Positions 1 to 11,491 are shown, counted from the stretch's first letter. The stretch is DNA of 64,000 nt from Apostichopus japonicus (GCF_037975245.1 NC_092569.1:29718168-29782167); one strand, 5' to 3'. Program-made: numbers and translations. The notes: a model not told the origin generated them from the letters alone.

Positions 1-115
1 TTTCATTGTACTTCATAGTCATATCAATATCTCGTTCATTCAGGAGACCCACAGTTGCAATAACGACGAAAATAGTTAGAAAACAAAGTGGCGTAGTAAA
101 GTAGCTTTTGCCCAT
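1..115 (-). CDS. Possible signal-peptide first exon of a divergent gene (partial)
   Basis: Read on the minus strand, an ATG at 115-113 opens a frame that stays open to the window edge (38 codons). The translation begins MGKSYFTTPLCFLTIFVV and continues hydrophobic through IATVGLL, then turns polar (NERDID), which is the layout of a secretory signal peptide followed by a mature start. No splice donor is seen before the edge, so the rest lies outside the window. It would be transcribed divergently from the fibrinogen-related cluster. I do not recognise the family. The stretch is short, so a chance open frame is possible. Confidence 0.35.
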   Translation of the reverse strand, partial: MGKSYFTTPLCFLTIFVVIATVGLLNERDIDMTMKYNE

Positions 116-244
116 GATTCTAATGTGAATTGCGGGACTGGGTCCTTGTTAAGCCCTATCTAGTTGTTTTAAGTTGGTAAGATCCAAGCGGACCCACTCG
201 GGAGGCTTATTTTATTAGATGTGAAAGTTTCAATATTTTTACTG

Positions 245-2400
245 ACATCGACAACCGGTATTTATGGTCCTAATAAAGGTGATCCCGCCTATTATACCGA
301 TGTCAAAAATGGTCTAAGTAGTTTTCATACTGATACTATTATTTGGGCTGGGGATTTTAATTTTCTGTTCACCTTATAGTTTGACAAGACAGAGTAAAAT
401 CTACGCACAAATTTTAAAGGTAGGGAAAGGGTGATTGAAATTACAACGTAAGTATTCTTTCAGAGATAAAGGAATTTTTCAGTAGTTTATACACTTCAAG
501 AAATTATTTCCGGACAGATTTCTAGATGATCTGCCCAGCAACAATATTCTAAGTCAGAAGGCTTCCGACTCTTGCAAAGAAGAGCTTAGATGAATGTTTC
601 CGGGCTTTAAGCTCAATGGTTAATGATAAGTCTCCAGGTAGCGATGGGTTTACGGTAAACTTTTATTAGATGTTTTGGCCGCTGATTGCAAATTCGGTTG
701 TGAGTTCTATTAATTATGGAGATTAATTATTAAGATTATCTGTCGTCTAAGTAATCGCAAGGTTTATTGCTCTTTTACCAAAGCTTAACAATGACACCCT
801 TCTTTTTGGTAATTATCGCCCAATCACCCTTCTAAATTGTGACTACAAAATTGGTGCCAATGTCAGACAATTTTGTCCATTGAGCCCTTCTCTTATTATC
901 CTATGTCTAGAAACCTTAGCCTTACAAGTTAATGTAAATAATGGTGTTAGAGATGCCGTGGTTGGAAATTCTATGATTAAGATATTACGATACGCTGATG
1001 AAACTCAATTGTTACTGGATGGTACCAAGGACTCTTTGCAAGAGGCGCTACACATTTTCAATATTTTTAATGTGGTTTCCTGTCTCTTTATTAATGTTGA
1101 GAAGTCTAGTCTTTTCCCCTTAGGACGGTTAGTGCATATATGACTCCAGCGTTTCGGAAAAAAATATAATATTAGCTTGAATTTTGGAACGTTTGGTACG
1201 CTGGATATGGGGATGAGCTCTTTGAATTCAAACTTGCAGCCAAAGTTTTCTCATCTAAAAGACTGTCTCCGTATCTGGTCGCCTCCGGACCTGACTCCTA
1301 TAGGACGTAATATTATAGTAACAACTTCGGCAATGTCCTAATTATTATTTCTGTTTCTTGTTTTTCCTAGTCCTCCGGATAAATTTATTTAAGTATTAAT
1401 AAGTGTAATTTTTTAATTCATTTTGGGCAGGAAATTCAGACAAAGTCAAACGGACTCTATGTTAATGATGTGAGTAGAGGGGTCTTAAAATGTGAAGAGT
1501 TTAATACAAAGTCTTAAATGTAATTAGGTGTGCCGTTAATGTGATACTCTTTTTTGACTCAGGTATTGGTAAATCTTATTTTTAATTGTAATTCAAAGAT
1601 GTCGGTTGTGTCCGTTTGAAACACTTTTATCATACAGGTAGTCCATGCTTGGTGTGATGTTTCATTTACTAAGCCAGATAGTGATTTCGGCAATCAAATT
1701 ATTAAGAACAATTGTTACATTAAAATAATCAAGAACATTGAGCTCGATGAACAACTTTTTAATCAAAGTCTTGTGTATGTTAAAGATGTTTTAAATCATA
1801 ACGAGAGGCCTTTGGTATGGGAAAGATTTCGTAACAAGTTGCCTGAGGGGTGTTTCATGTATAATTTACTGGGCCTGGTATCTAGTATACCAACAAATTG
1901 GTGAGTAGATGCATGTGCACGAGTTGACGCACAAAATCCGAACCAGGTATTCTATTACTATGTAATCCATTCTCCGTCTTTATATCAGTTTGTTTATAGT
2001 CGTCTTATTTCGAATGTGGTAAAAACCTCAACAGCTTTGTCAAAGTGGGAAACGAAGTTTACGGACATTTCGATTAATGATTCGAAGCGAATTTTCAGAT
2101 GTCCTTGGTTCACTACCAGAGATTCCAATATTTTGTTGTTGTTGTTTAACTTAAATTTTATGCATAGAATTCTCCCCACCCATAATTAATAAAGCTGATA
2201 TGGATTTGTGTACTTTCTATCAGTAAGAGGTTGAGTCGATCGAACATCTCTTTTGGAATTGCACGTTTACTTCTACGTTTCATTTGGATGCGAAGCAAAG
2301 GTTCTTAAATAGGCAATATGTGTTTTTCAATGCAAGATACTTTCTTCGGCTCTCAGTAGATGTTTTCCATACTTACAATTGTTGTTTTACATATGAAGTT
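245..2400 (+). mobile_element. Degenerate L1/Tx1-like non-LTR retrotransposon (LINE)
   Basis: Broken reading frames give recognisable pieces in the normal order of an APE-type LINE. First come endonuclease-like IYGPN and WAGDFN (about 260-370), then NYRPITLLN (about 810-840). Next is a reverse transcriptase block with YADE in place of the catalytic YADD, followed by a DGT..SL..AL..F segment ending in NVEKS (880-1140). A C-terminal part has LLFNLNFMHRILP and IEHLFWNC (about 2130-2260), like the zinc-binding tail of this clade. Frameshifts and stops throughout mean it is dead. It lies upstream of the first identified exon of gene A, probably inside that gene's first intron. The clade assignment is by eye. 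Confidence 0.7.
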
Positions 2401-3013
2401 TGACTTGTTTTCTTGAAAATTGCATTCCATTGTACCTAACATTGATTCATCCTTTTACAAGTTTCAATTCGCCCTTTATGTTGAGTATTGCGTCTTTTAT
2501 AACACTGATAGAGTGAGTACTAAAGGGGTCCATTAGTTATTTAGATTTGAAAGAGGCTTTCTCTGCGTGAGAGAATTTGTTTTATTTCACCTGAAATGTA
2601 GCAATTTAAGACACCGTTAATTTTCTCCTTTGTTTTGTCAGTCAAGTTTGCTTGGTACATATTTTAAGTTCTGTTTCAATTTATATTACGTATAAACTAA
2701 CCTGGAGGGTTTGATCAATACAAATGTAAGACAAAACACTGATCTTGGTGGTGAAGATGTCTTAAGGGAGGCGTCCGTCTTATAATTCTTTAAATTTAAA
2801 AACCATCCTCAAGTTGTTTGTACCAAGTTGCATTCGTTTGGCGTTTTCAATCGTTATCGAGGTCGTATCACTGACTAAGCTCTAATAGTCACGGATGCAA
2901 ACTATATATATTCGTCTCTATCACAGTGTTTTTGTGATCCCTTTCTTGTTATGGTAAAATATTAGTCAAGTCTTTAGTCATTGAAAAATTGTTCACTTTA
3001 TTTTTCTGCACAG
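2401..3013. other. Intronic or upstream DNA, nothing recognised
   Basis: AT-rich non-coding sequence between the LINE relic and the first identified exon of gene A. I searched it for a signal-peptide exon ending in a phase 0 donor, like those of genes B and C, and found none. Confidence 0.5.
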
Positions 3014-3050
3014 GTAAATGCAAACCTAGTGGAGTATGGCATACCTTCAG
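3014..3050 (+). CDS. Gene A microexon (37 nt)
   Basis: It follows a CACAG acceptor, reads VNANLVEYGIPS plus one base, and is followed by a GTTAGT donor. It has the same length and phases (0 in, 1 out) as the 37-nt microexon of gene C at 37638, which is the main support. Confidence 0.6.
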
Positions 3051-6000
3051 GTTAGTAAAGCTAACATTTTCAAGTTATTTGTTTTGTACACAGTCGAAAA
3101 CTCGTAAACATATCTTAGTAACAATCACATCGGCTTTCTGTGTCATTCCAAAATAAAATCGAATGAATACAATGCACTTCAGCTTCTACATCAAGTTTCA
3201 AATGATGGAGTCAAAGATAAGTAGATTGTGTGTTAGGTTTCCATCTTCACTTCTTTTACATGTCATTCATAATAGCTGTTATGAAACGGTGCAAAGGGAT
3301 CAAAATTCTGAGACTCCATTCCGATTGCATTCCGAAAGCATTAGAAGAGCTATTAATTGTCATTTTTTATTTTGAGTATTCTCTTTTGATTTTGAGTATT
3401 CTCAGTGAAACTACCAATAAAACAGGAGGAATTTCTTGGAAAGTCGAATATTTGGTTCATCTCAGATTCCAACCTCCCAGCACTACTTCTTTTGTGTTTT
3501 TTTAATCCGTTAAGTAGGGCAATTACACCCATTCTTTAGTCTCTTGTATTATATCAAAACATTGCGACAACACTTTTGATAAATAAGTGTTCTAGACTGA
3601 AAGGTGTATTTTTTAGTACCAGTATCGCAGTATTCAAACATGTCCAATGTGGATGGAACATGGATAACATGCACTAGTTCATACCGACCGTTCATCTAGC
3701 ATGCAAATTATTATTTGAGGAAGGTTCAATAGCATATTCACGTAATGTTCATGACTAAATTCAATAAAATACCTTAATATTGAAAGGCTGTTCTCAAATT
3801 GAGTTTATTTTCTCTATCACTTACTATAGACAACTGCTGTTTCGTCCATAATAGACCAAAGTACCCCAGGGATTGCCACGAAGCTGTTAGCCAATGTCCC
3901 AGCATACAGAACACATCATTCGTGTCCCTCATCAAACCTGATGGGTATGAAGAACCATTCGATGTATTCTGCGACAAAGACACAGCTGGAGGATCGACAT
4001 GGACGGTGGGTGTTACTTTATGTCGTTATAAATTGAAACTGTCCTGTAGAGTTTGAAATGGCCATTTAGGCGATTTGGTCCGGTTCATACATTAGGCCTC
4101 CAACAAACGTTCACCGATACGCAACACGTAAACACAATCATACCGTTGTATATAATGGTCTCTTCGAGCATAAATAAATTCATGAATGTGACGTTATATA
4201 AACAGGGTCACGTCATCATGTACCTACTTGTTACTGTGTTTTTTCTCTCTTTGGTTTGTTTCTTTGATGTGCAGTGCTCTTTGTTTACCTTCTTCTAAAA
4301 TGTCAAGCTCTCTTTCACCATTTTTTCTCCACACCTTTCTGTCTTTGTCCTTCTCCAGTTTATTTCCTACCCCCTTCCCTTAATCCTCTCTTTGTCCCTC
4401 CACTGTTTATCTCCTACCTCTCCTCTTCCCCTGTTGGTTTCTTTCTTTCTTCTCTCCATCACTTGTCTACTAATCACCTTACATCTATCTCTTTGTGTTC
4501 ACCATGCTCATTAACATGTTTGTATTCTGTGCGTGTTTTTGTCCCTTCTGTTACTGTTACTTGTCATTTAGCCTTTGAAGAAGATCCTGCTAGGATCGAA
4601 ACGTCAGGCCAACTTACTTTTACACATTCTCTTACACAGGCTCTCTAGTGGATAAGCAGTTTGCTAACAGTTTTATTTTGTTTTTATTTTAGAATGTCAC
4701 TTTCTAAGATATCTTTTGATTACATAATAGATAACAACTATTTGCACTAAGTCAGACTAAATTTAAACTATTCAGGTTACGAAAAGTAATATAAGTAATA
4801 TATATGTCTTTAATCTTGTTTCTTACTTTGTGATACCTCTAGCGTCTCTTTCTCTGTTCCACTTCCTGCCTGCACCAAACATGATATATGTTCGATGATC
4901 CCTTGTAAATAATCTTTTCCATGAAGAATAGTAACTAGATTTTACATTACCGATATAAGGTGGGCGCGAGGATGCAAACCATGACTTATAAAATGTAGTC
5001 TTTGTATATAAAGTGATAGCTGTTTTCTCTCCGAGACTACACTTCAATAGCCGAAGTTGTTTCTAAACCACCGACTAGCTCATTAAATGAATACCTACAA
5101 ACATTATTCGTACAGGTGTACTACATAGCTTTCGAAATTTTAATGTCATCTCTTTCTACAGTAAAATAAGTCTCTTGAAACTTTATTTGATGTTGATAAA
5201 AAAAAAATTAAAACGAAACTCTTACCTTTTGTAATTATATAAGAAAAGAAACTCGGATGTATCGATGAAAATGATCTCATGCAATGAACATTTATTTCAT
5301 TTGCCTAATGCGATATATCATACTATTTAAGCGAACGAAGATATGGAATTATGCCATGGTTAGCTGTGGCCATATGTAAGCAGCTGGTTAATTTCCTTTC
5401 TACAGGTGATACAAAGACGATTAGGTGAAACAATCATATTCAATCGTAGCTGGAGTGACTTCAAGCACGGATTTGGGTTTCCAGGTCGAGAGTTCTGGAT
5501 CGGAAATGAAAAGTTAGCTCACCTGACAAATCAGAAGCGGTACGAACTACGCATGGAATTCGAGAATCCTGCTGGCCAATCGTATTATGTGACTTACGAA
5601 TACTTCCGCATTGATGACGAACTAGGAAATTATGCCATTTCAAGTCTTGGAAATTTTGGTGGAAATGCAGGTGTGTTAATTCAAGCATTTTTTTTTTCGG
5701 ACTTGATTTATAACAACTCCAGTATTGAGTTTGAGAAAACAATATGTATTTAGTTCTTAATGTTATCTTAATTGAACATGCAACCACTTTATCATATTTG
5801 TCATCACGACCCAGTTTTTACTGTGGTACAAAACTTTCAGATTTACAGCAGTTACTGTAATCTCTGTGTGAATCGGTTGATATTAAATGTTATCAAGATG
5901 ACGAGAAAAGTCCCACTCACGACCCGTTGGATCCGTATTTTGTTCCTTTCGTGTTGATTGTCAGATCCTAAAAGCTACAAAGGTTGTTTCAAGGAAGGTC

Positions 6001-9000
6001 TCTCTATGCTCTACACGCTAACAAAATGTCCTTACAGAGCAACTTGCCTTTCGGAATGTCACTTGCTACTTGAGACATTCCGAGACTGTGAGTTGCTTCC
6101 CGCATATATTACTTGGAAATCTTCCAAAAGCGATGAGTGAAGATAAGAATTAAGGATAAAATAAGAATATGCTAATCTTTGGTAGACACAGTTCAAGTTA
6201 GGCGGCGAAGACTAAAGATGTATATTCTTATGTTACAAGTTTGTCTTTGACATACTTTGAGCTTGACTTGTTGCGTTCAAGTTATACTGTTACAGTATAA
6301 ATCCCGAGTTTCTGCTCTAAACTTGTAATTTTTATAAAACATAGGAGGTAGATTTTTCCTTGGAATTCTCAAACGAAATTATTTCATAAGTAATATTCTT
6401 TGTTTCTCTATGTTTCTCTATGTGTCCATACAGGATATCAAAGCTGCCTTAAAAACGCTCTGTTCTTTGCGAATAAATGCGATAAAACTTGTGAGCGCCC
6501 TTATACATGTGACATGCCTCCTCAGCAAGGATGTTTCTGTCCTGAAAATTATCTAAGAAAGAACGGAAAATGCGTACCAAAAAGTCGATATGGCTGTTTC
6601 CTAAATGAAGAGGACAGAGTATTAGAGGTGAGAAGACGTTTGCCCTGGCAGTTTGGTCTACTATATGTACACTGAATGAATTGTTTCTAGCACCTAAATG
6701 ATCAATGTTGAATCTCCTAAATTAGTATTACTTGACAGAATAGGTTTGTCCTATCAGTTCTATCAGTAGGTTTGTCCTATCAGGTGAGAAGACGTTTGTC
6801 CTGTCAGTTTCGTCTACTGAATGTGTACCGTAGCAATTGTTTACAACACCCAACAGACCAATCTTCTAAATTATTTTGACAATTATTATTTAATACTAGA
6901 TTAATGAACCAAAAATATAATCAGTTTCAAATAGACCATTGCAGAAATATTGATTCGAATACATGGACGTAGGCATAGAATTAATTTGCTTTACCAACTG
7001 AGCTCAGCATCAATGTCATCCATCTGACGACTCATCTATTTTGTGCAGGCGCTACGTCCACATTATTCTCCATTTTGTATAACCAGGTAACACACCTAAT
7101 ATCCCCTATGTAACCCATTGAAAACTTATTTCAAAAGTATTACAAAAATTAATTCTTCAGACAAACCTGTTCGAATCCATTTCTACATTTTTGAATTCCA
7201 AACAAGAACGAATCAGAAAAATAGAGAGGGTGCATACGCAATAACGACAGGACCAATCATGACTGAAATTGAATGAAGAAAATTAGCACTTCCTCTAATT
7301 GATATTGTTAGCAAACTGTCATTGATAGATGTACACAATGTTGTTATTTAAGCGTGCTAAGTGCAATGTAAATGTACTAAGCGAGTAACAAGAAAACAAG
7401 TCGTCGATTTTTACGTTAAAGGGTGAAAATATGTTTATAGCGCTATTCCACAGCACTCTGTCACCCCTTTAAATTTTTCTACATTTTTCTTCATCTCGTT
7501 TCGAATAAACTACGGTGATTATATTGCAATATATAGATTTCAGGGACGCATCTAGTAAGTTTACATTATGACGTACTATTCCATCAATTATGTCCACAGC
7601 CCGATGAGGTATACATAAATATAGATTGTAGCAGACGATATCAGTGTACCGATAACCGGCTTTCTACTGAACAGAGCTTTGCTTGCAGTACCGACGCAAC
7701 TTGTGATGAGCGAGATGGACAACGCGGATGTTATTGTAATACTGATTATGTAGGGGACGGTGTAACGTGTGTTTCAGTAATACCTAAAAATTGTAACGAT
7801 ATATTTCTGTCTGGTGTCACTAATAGCGGCAAGTACCCAATTTATCCTACCGCCTATCCAGACGGCATTAATGTGTACTGTGATATGGACATAGACGGTG
7901 GAGGATGGACGGTAAGTTAATATGAGGATAATGTTGTCATACATTGAAGTATAAGTATAAAATCATGCTGTATATTTGAGTTGACTACCCAATATATTCA
8001 GTCTGTAAACCGTGCACAGTAATTAACATTTTTGTGCTGTTTTAGCATCTTAGCTTTTCATGCAGTTCAACCTTTCTTGAGCACACAGCATTAATTATAC
8101 GATTAATATTAATCATATTTTAATTAATATAATCGGTGTAAGAGCACAGCTGTTCATCTGGTAAATGGACGTTCGAATCACACCCTTAACCAATGACTTG
8201 CTCTTTCTTAAACGAATGTCTTTGTTAATCAAAAATGGGAAGGGAAACTCTGTTTGCCACTTAAACAGTTTAGAACAAAGGCCTTGTAGGAAATGCGGTC
8301 ACGTTCTTTACAATCACTTGTTTTAGGTCTTTCAGAGACGAACAAAGGCAGTTGTAGACTTTAATCAAGGTTGGAACGAATACAAGATCGGGTTTGGAAG
8401 TCCAAAACGAGATCACTGGCTTGGAAATGATAAAATCCACGCACTGACAAACCAAAAAGAATACAAACTTCGTATCGATATGAGGCACACTGATGGTAAC
8501 CTCTACTACGCCCTCTATTCTAACTTCAGCATCCGTGATGAGTCCGATAAATATCGACTTTCTCTTGGCGATTACAGTGGAAATGCAGGTATGTGTCAGT
8601 TGAGAGAAGCAACTTTAAATGAAAGAACATTATAATGAAATATAACATATATGGTAATTTTCACACGAAGCAACTGTGAACTGTAACTTATTATAGTAGG
8701 GGACATTCCTGTATCATAATCCTTAAATTTCCGTTAGCACTAAAGCCGGATAATCCACCAAGCATATCAACCTCCATGAGTGCAGATGAGAAACTTTTTC
8801 TGCTTTCCACTATAAACACGCACAAACCGAGTACTATATTGAAGTCCTATGTTATTCATCTCTCTCGATATTGAAATAGTCCTTACAACTACCTGCATTA
8901 ATATGACGAAGTGAATTAGCCATTTTTGCATAGAATCAGTTTTTTTTTTTAGAAACTGACAGGCCTGGTTGAAAGGCATGTTGATGAACCAACAGACAAA

Positions 9001-9456
9001 TCCCATTCACGGATCATGTAAGTTTTACCCGTATTCATCAAATGCGATAGAAATGCTTTAACTTTGTAAAATTTATCAGTAATTAAGAGGTTTTTTTTTT
9101 TTGAAATATGGGTTTCTTTGTTTGCAGGTAAGAATGCTATGTCTTATAGTAACGGGCAACAATTCAGTACACATGATGAGGACCACGATGGTTGGAGAAG
9201 GTATAACTGCGCTGATAACCATCGAGGCGCCTGGTGGTTCGGGTTCCACACCGTGGTCTGCTCAGCCTGTGATACGAAAGAGGAACACTGTCACTATCGC
9301 CCTGAAAATCAAAGATGTTGTGTTAGTTGCAATTTGGCTAATCTCAATGGAGAATACAATGGTACTACACGAGGAACGAATATCTATTGGGGAAATGCCA
9401 ATAGAGGTATTGGGTGTGGTCTTACATTTACCGAAATGAAGATAAAACCTGTATAA
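3014..9456 (+). CDS. Gene A: secreted multidomain fibrinogen-related protein (half-FBG, TIL, EGF, full FBG); first exon missing
   Basis: Exons: 3014-3050, 3830-4005, 5406-5670, 6434-6627, 7600-7911, 8327-8588, 9128-9456. The frame closes across all junctions and gives about 524 residues without the signal peptide. Domain order is a short linker, a truncated fibrinogen module, a trypsin-inhibitor-like (TIL) cysteine-rich domain, an EGF-like domain, and a complete fibrinogen C-terminal domain ending ...KIKPV. By analogy with genes B and C a signal-peptide exon should lie upstream, in the first 3 kb or outside the window. FREPs and ficolins are secreted recognition lectins; a role in immunity or regeneration is an inference. 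Gene A is the shortest of three tandem paralogues, with one TIL-EGF-FBG cassette where the others have two. An alternative terminal exon may exist at 5965-6140. Confidence 0.85.
3830..4005 (+). CDS. Gene A, N-terminal FBG module, first exon
   Basis: Acceptor ACTATAG, phase 1. It begins DNCCFVHNRP and carries the FBG opening (YPRDCHEAVSQC, then IKPDGY and VFCDK) up to STWT. A second Cys six residues after the first is shared with genes B and C and absent from their other FBG modules. Ends phase 0 at TGGACG/GTGGGT. Confidence 0.9.
4295..4690 (+). repeat. Dispersed repeat copy 1 with hammerhead-like core (possibly Penelope-like)
   Basis: A pyrimidine-rich stretch is followed by TTTGAAGAAGATCCTGCTAG, GATCGAAACGTCAGG and a tail ending near TGGATAAGCAG. 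The same sequence recurs at 9938-10107 and, inverted, at 50695-51110. It sits in the intron between the first two FBG exons of gene A. The open frame across it reflects the repeat and is not a gene. Confidence 0.7.
5406..5670 (+). CDS. Gene A, N-terminal FBG module, second exon
   Basis: Phase 0 in, phase 1 out, 265 nt, the same length as in gene B. It shows the FBG core: VIQRR, FNRSWSDFKHGFGF, EFWIGNEK, LTNQKRYELRME, and ends at GGNAG. The FBG C-terminal exon does not follow; the next exon is a TIL domain. Confidence 0.92.
5965..6140 (+). CDS. Possible alternative terminal exon of gene A
   Basis: After a TGTCAG acceptor the sequence is open in phase 1, matching the preceding donor, for 58 codons starting DPKSYKGCFKEG and ending KSSKSDE, then TGA. 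It contains five cysteines. Used in place of the TIL exon it would make a short secreted protein of linker, half-FBG and this tail. No homologous exon was seen in genes B or C and no clear poly(A) signal follows. It could be a chance open frame or a decayed domain exon. Confidence 0.3.
6434..6627 (+). CDS. Gene A TIL exon
   Basis: Phase 1 in, phase 0 out. Contains a TIL-type cysteine pattern with CFCPENYL and GKCVPKSRYGC. The ECGC-type cysteine pair of the gene B and C copies is reduced to YGC here, so one cysteine is lost. Ends DRVLE at a GTGAGA donor. Confidence 0.85.
6625..6880 (+). repeat. Direct duplication of the TIL-exon 5' splice site region
   Basis: The sequence around the donor (GAGGTGAGAAGACGTTTG and about 90 bases after it) recurs diverged from 6781 (CAGGTGAGAAGACGTTTG). 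This gives a second GGTGAGAAG donor-like site about 155 bases into the intron. Confidence 0.6.
6948..7015 (-). mobile_element. tRNA-derived SINE fragment
   Basis: On the minus strand, 7008-6988 reads as an A-box-like GCTGAGCTCAGTTGGTAAAG, followed about 30 bases on by TATTCGAATC, a weak B-box. It does not form a full cloverleaf, so a decayed SINE head is likelier than a tRNA gene. Confidence 0.4.
7600..7911 (+). CDS. Gene A, EGF-like domain plus start of terminal FBG
   Basis: Phase 0 to phase 0, 104 codons. Begins PDEVYINIDCS. The EGF-like part ends DYVGDGVTC, followed directly by the FBG opening PKNCNDIFLSG, YPIYPTAYPDG and DIDGGGWT. Confidence 0.92.
8327..8588 (+). CDS. Gene A, terminal FBG middle exon
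   Basis: Phase 0 in, phase 1 out. VFQRR, WNEYKIGFGSP, HWLGNDKIHALTNQKEYKLR and YRLSLGDYSGNAG are typical FBG core motifs. Confidence 0.93.
9128..9456 (+). CDS. Gene A, terminal FBG C-terminal exon with short Cys-rich insertion
   Basis: Starts GKNAMSYSNG and carries the calcium-site pattern DEDHD, NCADNHRGAWW, then NLNGEY, IYWG and MKIKPV before TAA. Between WW and NLNG there are 34 residues with six cysteines, where ficolins have about seven residues. Downstream an ATTAAA near 9580 is a weak poly(A) candidate. Confidence 0.93.
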
Positions 9457-9937
9457 ATGATAAAAGAAGTACAACCTTTTAATTACGCGCGGCTACAATG
9501 AATATATACTTGTTAGCATGTTTTAGTTTGTAGTACGATCCTGCTTGAATTTAACTATGTTATATCTGCAAGATGGTATATTAAATGGTAATGGCATTTT
9601 AGCCAATTAGAACGTCAATATTTTAATTTATTAAATTAAGTGAATATTGATTAGTATATAGTTCATTGTTATTCTACATTTATAACTTGATAGAAGATTC
9701 CAACCGCTTAAGATGATAGAAGGAATCACAATGGGGTATATCGATTTGATTTCTGATCATTATCATAGACTTCTTAAACGATATATTACGTAATATAATT
9801 ATGTCATACTAATGGAGATTAAAATAGTATACAATTTTAGATTTGAGTTTTCTATAGGCTAACACTGATCATAGCTAATCCACTATCTTCACACCTTACA
9901 TATTTAAGACGATTTTGGTGCTCATTGACCTGACATG
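9457..9937. other. Gene A 3' flank, nothing recognised
   Basis: AT-rich sequence after the stop codon of gene A, including the probable 3' UTR. No open frame or repeat was identified. Confidence 0.5.
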
Positions 9938-10107
9938 TCTGTATTCTGTGCGTGTTTTTGTCCCTTCTGTTACTTTTACTTGTCATTTAGCCTCTGAAGA
10001 AGATCCTGCTAGGATCGAAACGTCAGGCAAACTTACTTTTACACATCCTCTTACACAGACTCTCTAGTGGATAAGCAGTTTGTTACAGTTTTATTTTGTT
10101 TTTATTA
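9938..10107 (+). repeat. Dispersed repeat copy 2 with best-preserved hammerhead-like core
   Basis: The core at 9993-10020 reads CTGAAGA, a perfect stem GATCCT/AGGATC with a 3-base loop, then GAAAC. This matches the CUGANGA-stem II-GAAA core of hammerhead ribozymes. No stem III is evident because GTC follows GAAAC immediately. Hammerheads are known in Penelope-like elements, which is why that origin is suggested. Confidence 0.6.
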
Positions 10108-11122
10108 CGATTTTGGTAAAATAGAAACTTATTTCACCTTTCCCAGTGCTTTCAATATGTCTTTTTTCTCTCTGTGTTTTTTGCTTGTTTTTCATTAAAT
10201 TAATTCGTGTAAGCTGTTAATAGTACAAAACAGTACAACTGTATGCTAAGTTACGGCCAATTCAGTGAAAAGGAAGTTGTGCCAAGCGTTAATACACTTG
10301 GTTAGTTCAAGCTCAGTAATTCTTTCCCTACCCTTGTTTCTCAAAACTTACGCAGGGCGTTTTGTTCAATATCAGTATTGCATCTTAGACAAAATCGCAA
10401 ATGACCGAATATATTTGAATACAACCTTAGTGACAAGAAATTTGCATAAAGTATTGGTGTATGAAGTATAAAGGATGACTCACAATGATTGAACGAGAAT
10501 TACTTGCGTGATTTAAAGTAATATTCATTTTAAGATTTAATATTATTAGTAATCTCTTCATGGAAATGTGTTGCAAACGATGAGCTTAAATTTATGACAA
10601 AATTAAAAGTTTAATAGGATTGACGTACTCAACTACCACTCTCTCTATATCTCTTCACCACCCTAGACCAATTGAACATTTTGCATTCTTAGAAGTCTCT
10701 TTGGTCAGTGGTTGCGAACGAGCGTCTGTAGTTTATAAATAAGTTTAGCCAGTCTAGACTATGTGAGGCCTATAATAGAAGCCATGAATATGATTTGTTT
10801 GCATTGTAAACTGCGCATTTTCATAGTTTCCATCCGTTTATTAGCAACAATTTTATCCAGATGTGATTAACATCCCCTCGCTAACCTCGTTTCTTCCCAA
10901 CGAAGAGTACAAGTATAAATAACCTACTCATCTAGTGTAACAATCCTTAATAGGATAGGGCTACCGACCAATTTAGCAATACAAATTTATCCAACAAAAA
11001 CAAATCAACATAATTTAATGTAAGGTCTCCCTCAAATTTCAATGTCGTAACCAACTTAAAACCGTATTTCATATCTACGTTGATTGACAAATTCCAACTA
11101 CTTTTACGAATCCAGTTATTCC
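10108..11122. other. Intergenic DNA, nothing recognised
   Basis: AT-rich spacer between genes A and B. The short open frames here have no recognisable composition or motif. Confidence 0.5.
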
Positions 11123-11130
11123 GCTTAGAG

Positions 11131-11483
11131 CAGGGGAATTCAACCTACGGACCACGGGCCACATGCGGCCCGCCGGTGATTTTTTTTTGCGACCCGTGAG
11201 ATGTCTCAAGAAAAAGAAGCAAATCAATCTATTTTACATCATCAAAAATTTATCGTCACTAATGATGCTGTCAGGTAGGCCTATTATCCCCATTAATTAT
11301 GAACTGTATAATTGTATTGACATTATGTTTATGTGAATACAGATTAAGTACACAAACCTATTGCTTGAAAATCCTCGAAATGAAAGGTTTGAAATCAACA
11401 GCAGGTCGTTGGTTAGGTGCGGCCCAGTCAATTTTTCACCCCTTATATCTCGCCCATTCATTCAAAACGGTTGTCCACCCCTG
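11131..11483. mobile_element. Non-autonomous hAT-type DNA transposon (MITE)
   Basis: The 353-bp element starts CAGGGGAATTCAACC and ends GGTTGTCCACCCCTG, imperfect inverted repeats with the CAGGGG ends typical of hAT elements. It is flanked by a perfect 8-bp duplication, GCTTAGAG, at 11123-11130 and 11484-11491, the size expected for hAT. The left end has the GC-rich 'cgggccacatgcggcccgc' palindromic motif common in hAT termini. There is no transposase, so it needs one in trans. Confidence 0.85.
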
Positions 11484-11491
11484 GCTTAGAG

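Noticed and set aside
4274-4648. Pro/Ser/Leu-rich 124-residue open frame
   Set aside because: It lies over a dispersed pyrimidine-rich repeat found again inverted at 50.7-51.1 kb.
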